Assembly: GCF_030272615.1 (NCBI RefSeq)
Contig: NC_081411.1
Coordinates: 153,501,971 to 153,565,970 of the forward strand
From: Cryptomeria japonica
Taxonomy: Eukaryota > Streptophyta > Pinopsida > Cupressales > Cupressaceae
Reading direction: 5' to 3'
DNA: 64,000 bases
In this document: positions 21,400 to 33,019 of the stretch, in pieces
How positions within the stretch are numbered: position 1 is the stretch's first letter
How the letters are laid out: every line of letters begins with the position of its first letter
Translations under genes and position numbers: made by a program
The notes under the pieces: model-generated
Told to the model about the DNA's origin: nothing
The model's database searches: none
The model's input: only the letters and a program-made list of their open reading frames with translations

Positions 21400-24183
21400 A
21401 AACATCTGCCCAGGCAACATTAAGGGATGTGTTGAGTACATTTTGCAATCCAAATCCCTTTGTCCTTTAATTGCTCTGCCCCATCCACAATATTTGGTAC
21501 ACCATATCTGACAATATCCTTACAATCGGTAAATTTCTACTTGATGTCCACACCAAATGCCTTATACTTGTTCAACCTTCTCTGGATCTTCTCAACAATT
21601 TTCTCATCGGCACTGTTCTCTTTCAACAATGTTTTCAGCCTCTTCAAAATTCTTTCAAGAGAAGCCATATTATCCTGAGTCTTCTGACAGTTGGTCCAGA
21701 ATTCTTTGAGAACTTCCAACAAATGCTCGAACCTGTTAGTCAACAAAACACAAGCAACATCCACCCTGGAAGTCCTAATTTGCCTTCTCTACTTTATGTT
21801 TTCTTTCATTTGGTCCTCATATTTCTTTTTCCATTGCACACCAATACCAGTTATTTATGGTACTTCATGACCACAACTTCTTAGCTAGTCTTCATATAGA
21901 TTTTTGTATTTTTTACCTTCCTTTAACACCCACTGCATTTAGGCCTTATTTAGTTTTGCAATGTCAATCCCCAAATCTGTAGTGACAATTGGATTAACCT
22001 CTCCCACTTTCAGCCTCATCATATGCCCAAATGCCTTATCTACATCTATAATCTTGGGTCTTTTATTTGGGGGGTATAGGGCCCAAAGAAACATTTCCTC
22101 TTCATTTGGATCATATCTTGATCCAATAAAAATGTCATCAACTCCCTACATGTTTAACTTTACATCCTTTCTATCAGAATGTAAAAAGTTGTCAAAAATG
22201 AAAGAAGCACTTAAGTCCCATCCTGGAAACAAAATGATACCTACCTCACTAAGAAGTTGCCTCCCTCGCTATGGTGTAATTGTGGCCACTTCTGCATCAA
22301 TGTCTCCTTTCAATTTTTTGAGCATCTCTGCCTCATTTTCTTGGGTGACATTTGGGATGCTTTCCCTCAAATTTTTCCCTTTGTAGTGGTACAAAAATTA
22401 TTTAAACTCTTTGGATTGTACAAAAACTTCATCTGCAACCAAAGTTCCATGCTCTTCCATTCTCACATCTATGTTGGCATTTATTCTTACCATGGCTTGC
22501 TCCTGGCTTTCTGCCACTTCTAGTTCAGGTGCACAGAGGGTAGATACAACTACATTCTCATCAGACTCACTCTCAGAGTCTCCTTCTTCTTTTATCTCTT
22601 GAAGCCTATGCTTCCGCTATTTCAATTTTTGGTTCAACTCCTCTAAGACTGCATCAGCCTCATCCCTTTCCTTGTTTCTAAATAAATCTTCAGCATCCAT
22701 GGGTATATGCAAATATTCTCCCAAGTTCTGGCTCTTCCTGCAATGGTTGATGTATCCCTCTAGATCATAATTTTTTTGAGCTTGGTGTCCATACAAGTTG
22801 TACTCCTCTACCAGCTTCTTCTCTATCATCTCATAAGCCTTGGTAGATACAATGGTGAAGTCTCCAAAATGCAAAGTGTTGGGCATAAATACATGCTTGT
22901 GTGCACCACCCAAATGCTTTGTATTTGACATACTAAGTTGCCTGACAATTTCTAGATAAGCAATCCTGTCAGGAACTAATGTAGGCAACATATATGGAAC
23001 ACCCTCAAAACCATAAACCTTGAAAAAAGTGAAATTCTGGCATACAAACCAGTCACCCCAATTGCGGTTGACCCTAGTGTCTCCAAAAGCATGAGGTCTC
23101 AAGAATCTCTTAATCTCCTGTGAGATAGACCCCTCACATTCTACCCCAAACAATCTGTACAAGGGCTTGACAAAATATTCTTCAAACAACATATAGTGTG
23201 ATTTGTCAAACCATGAGTCCCATAGGGATACCCATAATTGAATTGGCTAGTTTTGTCCCTCTTTGTTCCTAGAAGTCACTTTTAATTCTCCTGGCCACAA
23301 ACCTTGCATATGACCATAAAAAAAAACCATATGTATTATCAATGAGTAAAACTTGAAAGTAGGGTTAGGCTCTATTTGCAAACTCAAAAACCCTTCATGT
23401 AGCTTCTCTGCCAAGTAAGTTGCATAATCAAATGGCCTCGGCTCATGCATTTGAATATCCGCAGCCAACACCAATGGGCCTATTCTTGTAACATCATGAA
23501 CTTCTTCCCTGTAGACTTGGCCGCATGCCCAATATCTATACTGCAAGTATTATCTAGACAGGGTAATCTCAAAAGGAGGACCATCCTACTTCGTGAGTCA
23601 ACCCTTCTCCTTTTTGTGAATTGCTAACTTCCACACTATGTGGGCGGTGTCCATTTGGGTGTATTCTCCTTCTAAGTCTAAAAATGATAGGGGCATGTAA
23701 GACTCATATGTCATGCTAAAAACCTCTTGAATAGACCCGACAGATATCCAGATGAATGGATCCCCATTGGGCAATTGGATGTAGCTTTTCTCTTTGTTGT
23801 ATTTCTTGGTGATAAATTCCAATAATCTGATATTCAAAAAAATATTTGGGACCTCCAGTCTACCCAAATTTTTCGTCCAAGGGTTTGACAATAGAATCTC
23901 CTTGTTCCACCTAAGGTAGTGATATAAAAACAATTCATGGCCCCTTATGGTTGTCCAGATATCTCCAACCCCTTTGTACTTATCTTCCAATTGATATTTG
24001 GGTGGCAAATTGGTTTTAAACCTCCTTGACTTAGCACCAAATGACTCCATCTAGTCAATCATGTCCTGGTTCAATTTTTCGCTTCTGCACAGCCTCCATA
24101 GAACTTGTCTTTTTTGACTTAGTTAACTGTGTATCTGAAATCTCTATGAACTTTCTCTTTCCTTGTGAACCAGAAGCCTCCAT
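21400..24183 (-). pseudogene. Large decayed ORF of insertion E, family unknown
   Basis: Starts at ATG 24183 (MEASGSQGKRKFIEISD) and can be followed for about 930 codons to near 21400. Open blocks are 24050-23598, 23546-23247, 23192-22617 and 21764-21537, with readable sequence between. The N terminus is basic, then YKGVGDIWTTIRGHELFLYH, IWISVGSIQEVFSM and YRYWACGQVYREEVHD. An aromatic-rich middle has NWGDWFVCQNFTFFKVYGF. An acidic segment (EEGDSESESDENVV) comes near 22580, then GWDLSASFIFDNFL and DPNEEEMFLWALYPP. The end is charged and coiled-coil-like (ERILKRLKTLLKENSADEK). Known breaks: a frameshift and a stop near 24050, stops near 22620, 22390 and 22150, and others. No catalytic motif or named domain recognised. 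It has no introns that I can see. Confidence 0.65.
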
Positions 24184-24189
24184 GATTAA

Positions 24190-25827
24190 ATGCTTGGATT
24201 CTTAAATTACCTGTGCTTCTTGTCTGCAACTTGAATGTCGACAGCTAAAGAAACTGTGAATAATTCTAGCACGAAAACTCTTTCTTTATGCTGGATATGC
24301 AACGGCTAGAGTCTATAACGATCAAAAACTTATGAGATTTGCTTCATGTGGATCCAACCCACTTGATCATAAGAATTAAATAATGGTTGTGGTATCAAAC
24401 ATTCTAACGGCTAATCGGCGTAACCCCACCCAATAATTCAATTACTTGGCGCCATCCGTATTTTACGTTTCTTCAATTACCTTTTTGTCTTTCTGATCGG
24501 TATAGGTCATTTTGATCAATCCATTTGATCCCACTCCAGCCACTTCACTTTTTCCCCCAAGGCTTGACTTATCCCAATGGATCCACCTTTCCTTTCTATT
24601 AGTCAGCTTTTCTTTATGTCACATCGGGGTATGTCTCTTCGGTGAAATCTTCCCCTGTGTATTCATCCAGTCGCTCCATCGCCCTTGGGGATAAAGTCAC
24701 TTAATACTTCATCTGATGGTCCCATGACATCTAACTTTCCCTTTGATTGGTGTAACTTTCACTGATTGCTTCATCGAGCGTTGGAGTAGCGTATTTCCCT
24801 TACTTCCAATAGTATAGTCTCCCCGATAGATCCACCCTTTGTGGTATTCTACCCATCGGGCATCAACACAACTTTAGAAATGTTTCTCCGGTAGCATACG
24901 CTATCCCGATGAGTCTTCTTACACCTTATTCTCCTTATCGGGTTGCTTTAGTCTATCAGAGTAGGATTTCCTGAAGTAGTCATTTCATTTGTGCCAAGCT
25001 CATCTTCCTCATCGAGCATCAGGATAACCCAAAATGCATCTCCTCGACAATGTATGTTATCCCGATGAGTCTGACTCCCTTTCTTGCTTGGTATCACTTT
25101 ATTGGAGAGAGTCTCTCTGATAGAGTTGCATTCTCCATTTAGAGCATCAGGTATCAGGGTAACATAAATTGGGACCTCCTGTAACCCGATGCCACTGCTA
25201 TGAAGACATCACTCCATCGGTTGTCAGCAAGAGATCTAGCAATAACCCCGTCGGGTATCGGGATGACATTTTTTCCTCATTGCCGATAGTGTATGTTATC
25301 TCGATGACTCCAACCTCCTATCATATCATCACCGTAACTTACCTTGATGGATTTCCACTTAGTTGCACCTTTTACCGCCACTCATTCTTTAGGAAACATC
25401 ATCAGCATGAGTTACTCTGATCAACATACTCGTTCCTCCTTAGGCGATCTCATTGGGATGACTTATGCCAATAAGAAATTTTTTGCAGTTTTGCAAAAGA
25501 AAGCCCTCTTTATGGATGCAACTTTTAATAATCATACTAAAGGGTTTCTCCCACACTATTTACCTCTTTGAACATGCTCACAACCCCACTCTATGCTGAT
25601 TTTCCAAAAAGTACTCTCACAATGAGACCAACTATGAAGATGAGGATTGCTAGAATGCCATCATACTCAACACTTCCCTTGAATATGCCCAAGTGATGCC
25701 TTGTTATGAAGACACTGCAACACATCACCTACACATACAATCCAGCAATAAGTTCTCTTATGATAAAACTATATGCAAAGCCTCCATATATAGCACAAAA
25801 ATATTTGTAAAAATATGTGCTAATAGG
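24190..25827. other. Insertion E, upstream region with CCCGATGAGTC motifs
   Basis: 1.6 kb upstream of the E ORF. From about 24770 to 25320 it is less AT-rich than its surroundings and carries spaced degenerate copies of CCCGATGAGTC (24905-24915, 25061-25071, 25300-25310) and of ATCGGG or its kin (about 24851, 24936, 25012, 25258). The positions suit a promoter or leader of the E ORF, but no TATA box or start site can be assigned. Confidence 0.5.
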
Positions 25828-26062
25828 CTGAATTTATAGAGACTCGAAAGAGAGACCAATGGTCAGGATTGATTAATAATGAGCGGTCGAGATTCCTCAA
25901 TAAAAAGCACATTTTAGGATAATTGAAATAATTGAGAGATTAGATTCAGTTAATCTTGAGATAGATTCCAATTATAGCTTGATTGAATGCATTCAGATTA
26001 TAAGTCTGAGTTTGCATTGGAGATTAAATTTAGTTGATTCCATGCACTTGAGATAAAAATAA
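25828..26062 (-). repeat. Element D 3' LTR, inner part
   Basis: Matches 31512-31747 with few differences (GAATTTATAGAGACTC, GATTAATAATGAGCGG, CATGCACTTGAGATAAAAAT). It ends where the gag-like frame begins. The minus strand carries the TATA-like box CTCTATAAATTC. Confidence 0.88.
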
Positions 26063-26914
26063 CCCTTCATTTTGAATAGGATCATTTGAAAAGGTGGAAG
26101 AGGCATCATGATCTTGCTTAGGAAGGATGCTTTGCTCGTGAGATGGTAGGGGATCATCTTGGAAGAAATGGAAAGGTATAATGGGATCCTCATGGGATTC
26201 TAGGGAGGTAAGATCCTTTTCAATCATTGGATGGGATGGCCCTTGAGATAGCCCTTGAGGGTCAACATGAAAAGTTTCATCATTAGGTTCATTATTTAAG
26301 GGATATGATATGGAATTTTGTTGAGAAGCCTTAGGAGATGGAGGCATCATGGAAGAGATGGAGGAAAAATGTGGGCCATTGCTAGACACAAGTTCATAAA
26401 TTTTATCATGCTTGGTAATGACATCTGGTTTCTACTTAGGTGAATTATTAGGATCTTCAATTTCAATAACACCATCATCAAGGAGGTCTTGAATTGTATG
26501 TTTTAATTTCATGCACATTGAAGTCCTATGTTTTTTATGCCTATGATATGAACAATAATTACTCAAAATTTCAAATCCCCATGTGGTCTTGTTAGGCAAT
26601 ATGATAAGATTATGCTCAATAAGCTCTTTCAAAGTTGACTCAATAGATTGCCCCAAAGGTGTAAACTATCTATATAGGGGATAGACGTATTTTTGTCTTG
26701 GTGAAGGTGTCTTGTGATCTTGAATGAGATTTTGATTTTGATTTCTAATTACTTTTCGTTCCACCTTATGTAATTGTTTTAGCATTTCTTGAAGTTTGGT
26801 GTTCTTAATATCTTGAAATTTTATCTCAAGAGGGGTCATTGAATATTTTTGTTGGGATTGAATGTCATTTATTTCTCTCTTAAGATCTTGAATTTGTTGG
26901 TCCAAGGTAGCCAT
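26063..26914 (-). pseudogene. Element D gag-like ORF
   Basis: Three open blocks in sequence: 26914-26666, 26656-26432, 26389-26030. The first (MATLDQQIQDLKREINDIQ) is coiled-coil-like. The second carries FTPLGQSIESTLKELIEHN and the finger CSYHRHKKHRTSMC followed by LKHTIQDLLDDGVIE, which resembles the C-terminal finger of gag in plant Ty3-gypsy retrotransposons (Cx2Hx4Hx4C rather than CCHC). The third is Ser/Pro/Asp-rich and ends in LTR-derived codons. Stops separate the blocks. The capsid domain is not visible, so even the intact ORF may have been a reduced gag. Confidence 0.75.
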
Positions 26915-27017
26915 AGGATTCTAGTTTGAACATGCATTTACAACCGATGGGACTGAGAGCTAGATGTGATGCAGAAGTCAAGATCAAATTGAAGCTAGTT
27001 GTTCATTTGATGTAGTG

Positions 27018-27183
27018 ATTGAGGAAAGTGACTAAGACTCAGTTTGGTTTCAGGAACAATCTATCCTATATAAGATGTGATCTAAGTAACTTAGTTTGAT
27101 TTGAGAGAAGTGACTAAGACTCAGTTTGGTTTTAGGAATGATCTATCCTGTATAAGACGTGATCAAAGTAACTTAGGTTTGAT
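27018..27183 (+). repeat. 82-bp tandem duplication
   Basis: Two copies of a unit beginning AAGTGACTAAGACTCAG at 27026 and 27108, with CTATCCTATATAAGATGTGA and CTATCCTGTATAAGACGTGA inside. Differences between the copies are mostly transitions. Confidence 0.85.
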
Positions 27184-29693
27184 AAGTAGTTGATTGAACT
27201 AGTGGTGCAGGAGCACCTTCACAATTTTGGTTTGTTTGATCCTGATGGGATCATGAATTTAATAAAGGACTATTGTAAGAGTCCAAGTGTGTGTTTTAGG
27301 TTTCATTATGGTTTAGGTTTATCTTAGAGTGGTTTACCAAAGGTTTCACAAGTTTTCTTTCCATTTTTGGCCCATAGTGCCTTGTAAGCCAAAAATGGCA
27401 TTATAGTGAAAATGTGTTAAAAACATTGTAATGAGCCTAGAAAGGAATTGGAGTAGGTGTATTTATTTATTTTACACCATCTCAAATGGTTAGGTGGAAG
27501 ATATTTGTCTTGTAGGTCAAAAATGCACTAAGAGTGAAAAATTGCCAATGTTGTCAAGCAATATTTTGACAAAAAGTGAGAAAAGTTGTAAAATCACTCT
27601 ATAAGGTAGTTATGGACATCATAATGGTTGAAATGGTTTGAGTGTGCCTATATAAGGATGCTTCAAACATTATAAATAGGTTGGCTTTGTATTAGCAAGA
27701 GGAAATTAATGAAATATGACTACTTTCCATGCTTTTAAAGCTTAATCTGTTGTAACAGTCCGTACAGAGAAATATTTACATATTGTTCTTTCATGGAAGT
27801 TTGTGTCATGGTTTTTTGAAGGTTTTTCATTCTTTGTGTTAAGGTTTTTACTGTGTTTTGGCTTATCAAATAAAATCTTCTAGTTTTTGCCAGTTCACTA
27901 CCCTGAACTGGGGTTTTGAAGAAAATGGATTGAAACACTTGGTCTCCATGGGTAACCAAGAAAAAATGAACCTTAGAGACCAAGTTGGACCTTTGTACAT
28001 ACTGTATTTTAAGTTTTTGCTCTCAGTCATGATGGAAAAGATGAGTTTGAGTACTTATTAGGCAAGTTGTCTAACTTGGCTAGTATTCTTCATTTATGCT
28101 CAAAATTTGGATTCTAAGCATCAAGTGTTGAAAAAAACATGGACAGAGGTCTGCAACTATCCTAGAATCTTTTTGAAGGGATTGGATCTCCAAAATACAT
28201 CATTTTTGCATTGTAAAGTGTCAATGTTTTGTGAAGGGTGGAGAGCTCACTGTTTTGGGAAATATAATGATTTTTGGCAACAAGATTGTCTTTGAAACCT
28301 TCCATGCATGAAGACTTCACCATACTTGTTAAATACATAGTTAAATTTTTGTTAAAAGGTCTATATATGCTATGGTGCATGCATTTTAGAAGTTCTAACC
28401 CTCTATTGTGCAGAAATAACAGTGAAAATGAATGTTTTTGTCATCTTCTACAGCTAGTGTGCCAAGTGTTTGGCAAAATGACAAGTGGATATTGTTTGAA
28501 CAGTGATCTCTAAGGTGTGGCAGAGCCCAATGGTCAGTTTTAGGCCTTGGTTTGTGAAGGAGTTGTGTAACTACCAATGCAAGCTTGAAAACCCTCTTGA
28601 AACCCTACTTTTATGGCTATAAATGTGGATAGTCACTATTTGATCATCTCAAGGCTTAAAACTTGAAAAATATATGAGATGGGACCTTAAATAGACCATC
28701 CCAACCAAGATACATGGCTTCTTTTTCCATCATTGGATAGTATGAACAAATTTCACCTAAATTAGCCCTATTTGGCTAGTAGCCCTTTTTAGTCCTGTTT
28801 TGCAAAAAGTGTGAACCCGATTTGTGCAAGGTTGAATGGTCTTGAAGAACCATTGGAAACCATTTGAAAACACTCAAGGAAACCTCCCAACACCTCAATA
28901 TGATCAGAGTTTCTATATTTGGGGTTTAGACCTATAGTAAGGGTTTGAGTAAGTGAGCATGGTAGTTTGAGTTGAGCAAGTGTATGAACAAATGATGGGA
29001 AGAACTCAAGGAGGAAGTTTTGGGTTGAGTGAAGCTTGTGACCATTGAAAGTGGGCCTTATCTAGAAAACCAAAACCTTTCCTCTCTCATTTGAAGGAGT
29101 CTCTTAACAAGAAGATTATACTTTTAGCTTTAATTGGTCCTCCTCTGGGTTTCACCCTATCAACTAGCTGAAAGATGATCGACAAAATCATGCAACACAA
29201 TGACAGGGGTACACTATCAAGATTGTTCATGCACAGAATTATGATGACTAGTTTTATGCTCATTGTAGACTAATTAGGCAAGCATGACTATTATGGAAAA
29301 GTGTGTAGACAAACAAGTTTCTGGACTGATAAAATCAGGAATTCATACGACAGAGTTTTTAAAACTAGATGACAATTTATTAGTTCCCAGATGACACTGA
29401 CAGTTTCTCATACGAGTTGCTGAATAAATTCACATGCCAATTTAAAAATATGTAGACAACAATCTAGTGAGTATGATGATTATTCGTACGACAATAGAAT
29501 AAAGGGCAGACGACAATTTTATAGTAATAGAACAACAATTTTGTATACCTGGACGACAATTATCACGGAACCAGATGATAAACTGACAGGACCAATTAAG
29601 AATCATACAACAATAGGTATGTATATAGCTAGATGATAATTCAGTAGACTCGTATGATAGAGGACTGGATAGAGATGAGATTCTGACACAGAA

Positions 29694-29795
29694 AGAGTTT
29701 TGATGACTGACAAAGACCAAATTTTGACTAGGACAGAGTTTTTGATGACTGAGAGAGACTAGTTTTTGACATGGATAAAGTTTTGATCACTAAGT
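29694..29795 (+). repeat. Degenerate 42-bp tandem repeat
   Basis: AGAGTTTTGATGACTGA, AGAGTTTTTGATGACTGA and AAAGTTTTGATCACTAA start at 29694, 29735 and 29777. About 2.5 units. Confidence 0.75.
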
Positions 29796-31021
29796 TGTTT
29801 ATTGTTTTCTCTAGTTTTAGTATTTCAATTTCAGTTTTAGGAATGAAAACATAGTAAACATGCAATATGTATAATGACTTCAAGCACAACACACTAACCC
29901 TACGGAAGTTGGCTTAGAGGAGAAAACCTTTGCTTGCAGACTTAGGTACACACCTAATAGCTAATCAGAATATGACCACTAAGTCTCATGCAATGGATTC
30001 TCAACATCGTATCAACTGACTCCAAATGCTAATGGGGGCATGAAATGGTAAGTATCTTGGGAGATTTACTATCTCTCTTGCACAAAGATTATCCCCCTTT
30101 CGGAGGTGAATCGGGTAGCCTCTATCTTATAGTTCTTAGTCAGGAATTTTGTTCAAAATTACCCCTTGAAGTCTTGCAAGTATGATTGGGGCCCATAGCC
30201 TGACAAGGTACCGAAACAAGTTATAGTCATGTAAACGTGATTGAGACTGTGAGGCCCTACAAAATGTTTGATATGAGAGATCTCAAAGAGAAAACTCAAA
30301 TAATCTCGTCCTCTAAGACTTTCATAACTAGAGGCCTATTTATTATAGTGAGTTAGAATGCTCAGTTCTCGTTGTACTCACTTGGTTCGTTCTCACATGG
30401 TGATTACTTTTTCCCATTGTGACAAGCCCACTAAAGGTACACAAATCTCAAATTTAGAAAAAGATTTGAGGGTCTAGATTTTTGATTGTCTGTGTAGACA
30501 AGAGCATACTCTCCTACCTCTTAGATTTTTCTGAAAACACAAAAGATAGATTTATTCATTAACCAGATAGCAATATAAGTGCCTAAAAATGAATTTAAAT
30601 AATACATGATATTCACTTGAATCTCCTTAGGTAACCTGCAAAAACAATGAATCAGTAGTCATATTATTTTTGTGCGATAGGCAAGTTCTTCAACAAGCAT
30701 TCTGCAAAAACTGATTAGGCTGTCAAAATCTCTCAGACAAACAGAAAACAAGCCAGGGTTAGCATTAGTACCATCAAAATTCAATAAGAAAAACCCCAAA
30801 ATTGCAGTCTGTTTTAATACAAAAAACCAAAATACTGTACGAGTATTCTCACCAAGTCGTACGATAATTCGTGATGGATCGTACGATACCTACAGTTTGT
30901 CATTCGGGCCCCTACTAAAACTCGTATGAGTTTTTGCAGAAACTGTACAAAAAAAATCCGAAAAAATAAATCTGAAAAATTAAAGTAAGCTAATCTATGA
31001 GGCCGAAAGATGTATCTTCTG

Positions 31022-31038
31022 CCCCACAATGGGCGCCA
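31022..31038 (-). other. Element D primer-binding site
   Basis: Minus-strand TGGCGCCCATTGTGGGG beside the LTR end (TTTT spacer). TGGCGCC followed by a G-rich run is the usual Ty3-gypsy primer site form in plants. Confidence 0.88.
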
Positions 31039-31042
31039 AAAA

Positions 31043-32322
31043 TGTTTGTGTGAAAATTGGATAAGTATCTGCAAGCTGTAAAACACAATGTACTTCAATT
31101 AAGTCATTGCATGCATGGTTAGACAGATATATAATCATGAATATAAAAACCATAACAAATCGACCTATTGCCTTCTAAAAGATGCTAGTATCGACTTGCT
31201 CTCAGATTTGTCTAAGCAATACCAGTGACTAGCCTACACCAAGACGAAGGATTTAATCTATATGAGCACGAGATTTAAGCTAAATTTATGCAAGATTAAG
31301 CTAGATATACAAGATTAAGCTAGATAAATGAATATTAAACTAGATGAATGAATATTAAGCTAGATGAATTCAAGCAATCATGATTAAACTAAATATGCAA
31401 AAAGCTAAACTAAGATGCAATAATCTCAAAGAACAATATCTTCAATGACACCAAAGCAAAAACTACATAATAACAATAAATCTCTAGGGTGTTTTGAATG
31501 AGAGATGAAGGATGAATTTATAGAGACTCAAAAGAGAGACCAATGGTCAAGATCGATTAATAATGAGCGGTTGAGATTCCTCAATAAAAAGCACATTTCA
31601 GGATAATTGAAATAATTGAGAGATTAGATTCAGTTAATCTTGAGATAGATTCCAATTATAGCTTGATTGAATGCATTCAGATTATAAGTCTGAGTTTGCA
31701 TTGGAGATTAACTTTAGTTGATTCCATGCACTTGAGATAAAAATAGTTGATTCCATGCACTTTTCTTTGATTTGCTCAAGATTTTTATTTAGAAAAAGCC
31801 TTTTCAATGCAACTGAACCTCTTTTCTCAAAAAGCTTTGAGTTTTAATTTTAGAGAAAATGATTAATTCAATTTAATTGCTTTTCTGATTTCTCAAGTTA
31901 TCTCAATTTTAGAAAAAAAAAATACCTTAAGTTTGATTTCTTCTCTTAATTTAATTCTTTTCTTTTGTTTTCAATTTAACTCTTTCTTTTGGAGATTAAT
32001 TCCTCTTTTTGTGATAAATCTCTTTTTGTAAATTAATTCCTTTTTTTTGTGATTAAATGGTAAATTTATTTATTAATTAAATATGCTAGGATATTTAATT
32101 AAATAAATAGGATAATTGATCAAAATGATTTACTTAGAATGACTTAATTAATTAAATAAATATTTAATTAATATTGAGTGATTTATTGCCATGTAACATT
32201 AATGATTTAATAATTAATTAATTAAGTGCTCACGGTTGATTTAATTGCCTTTGGTTAGGACCTTGGTGATGTTGTCGAGATTAGGGGCCCATGGTTTAGG
32301 TGACCATGTTTAGGGTAATACA
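31043..32322 (-). repeat. Element D 5' LTR
   Basis: Plus-strand ends TGTTTGTGTGAAAATTGG and TTTAGGGTAATACA, 1.28 kb, followed by GTGGT. Minus-strand start TGTATTACCCTAAACATGG. TATA-like CTCTATAAATTC at 31516-31527 on the minus strand. The inner third (31765-32230) is very AT-rich with TTAATTAA-type runs. Related LTRs occur at 57725-58676 and, more remotely, 54048-55174. Confidence 0.88.
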
Positions 32323-32772
32323 GTGGTAACCATAATTTTTTGTAAACCTATTGTCTAGAGTGAAGAAATCCATGATGGCTTTCAGAAGTTCCCTCCAAAA
32401 GGGCTTAATTTGCTTTGGCTCAAAATTGGACCTATTAACCTTAATCAAATCCGTCTACTCCTTCATCATCTTAGGGAATTTCTTAACAACACCATCAAAA
32501 AGCTTCATGTCCCCGTAAAATTTAATTCCTTCCATAGAAAGGTCGATGATCTTAGCAACGAGGCTCTCATCCACTACAAACGCCTTGACAAAAAGATCGA
32601 CCTTCTCATTCTTCCATTCCTTATAAAAAATCTTAGTCATTCTCTAGTCATTCCCGTGAAGCCTCTCCAAGAAAGGGGTAACCTCACCTTGTTGTAGTTG
32701 ATACCAAATGGTAGCATTGTTTTTCCACTCCTCATAGTTCGCAGGCTCTACTCTTCTTCTATTCCCACCCAT
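32323..32772 (-). pseudogene. ORF U, N-terminal piece, broken
   Basis: ATG at 32772 begins MGGNRRRVEPANYEEWKNN. The frame continues through LQQGEVTPFLERLHGND, a stop (32641-32643), TKIFYKEWKNEKVDLFVKAF, DESLVAKIIDLSMEGIKFY, another stop after KMMKE, then NRSNFEPKQIKPFWRELLKA and TLDNRFTKNYGYH at the D boundary. It continues in frame at 19819. The predicted intact product would be about 560 residues: a Trp/Lys-rich N-terminal half, a Gly/Ser linker and a C-terminal coiled coil. No named domain recognised. Confidence 0.6.
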
Positions 32773-33019
32773 CTTGCAGAACACGAAAAGATAAGCCCAA
32801 AAAAGGTAGAAAACCAAACCACACTTAGAAGAGCTAGCAAACCTGATAAAGCCAGGAATAACCCAGAAAGTGTGTGGAATCAATATCAAGACATTGATAT
32901 CTAGGGCTTTATGACAATTGTCATTTGTACTAATGACCACATAATCAATGATTTGCATTATCAAAAGAAATGGGAAAATTGCTAATATTACCATGTGTTT
33001 GGTCATATGATAAAAGGGC

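Larger units (their letters stand above)
20269..25827 (-). mobile_element. Insertion E: 5.6 kb carrying a large unknown ORF
   Basis: The D LTR breaks at 20268 and resumes at 25828, so 5.56 kb was inserted. The left end reads TGTGTTGGTGCCC, the right end ATATGTGCTAA. The putative duplication is weak: AAGGT on the left against TAGGC on the right, where related LTRs suggest AAGGC or similar. I see no terminal repeats matching each other and no transposase, RT or integrase. The cargo is one long decayed minus-strand ORF. A TTGGCGCC palindrome at 24449 might be a primer site remnant, but this is weak. Class of element not determined. Confidence 0.6.
26915..31020 (-). other. Element D long untranslated leader
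   Basis: 4.1 kb between primer site and gag without a supported gene. The scattered open frames (27735-27983, 28107-28577, 29442-29720, 30814-31098) show no domain. It contains tandem repeats at 27018-27183 and 29694-29795, and clusters of TCGTACGA-like palindromes at 29340-29660 and 30850-30930. Such a long leader is expected in large-retrotransposon-derivative types, but it may also contain further unrecognised insertions. Confidence 0.6.
19825..32322 (-). mobile_element. Element D: non-autonomous Ty3-gypsy-type LTR element with nested insertion
   Basis: Minus-strand element with 5' LTR 31043-32322, primer site 31022-31038, long leader, a short gag-like ORF, and an incomplete 3' LTR (25828-26062 plus 19825-20268) split by insertion E. 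Without E it is about 6.9 kb. Protease, RT, RNase H and integrase are all absent: gag runs directly into mid-LTR sequence at 26062/26063, a deletion that also removed the polypurine tract and the first ~560 bp of the 3' LTR. Confidence 0.85.

Noticed and set aside
21254-22602. Plus-strand open frames over insertion E
   Set aside because: Antisense shadows of the minus-strand E ORF, whose readable sequence is continuous and patterned.
24449-24456. TTGGCGCC as a primer-binding site of insertion E
   Set aside because: GGCGCC is palindromic, the adjacent bases do not extend the match to the usual G-rich run, and no LTR pair flanks E.
25800-25827. CTAA end and nearby A/T stem as a Helitron 3' terminus
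   Set aside because: CTAA is followed by T as in Helitrons, but no TC start is present at the other end and no helicase is encoded.
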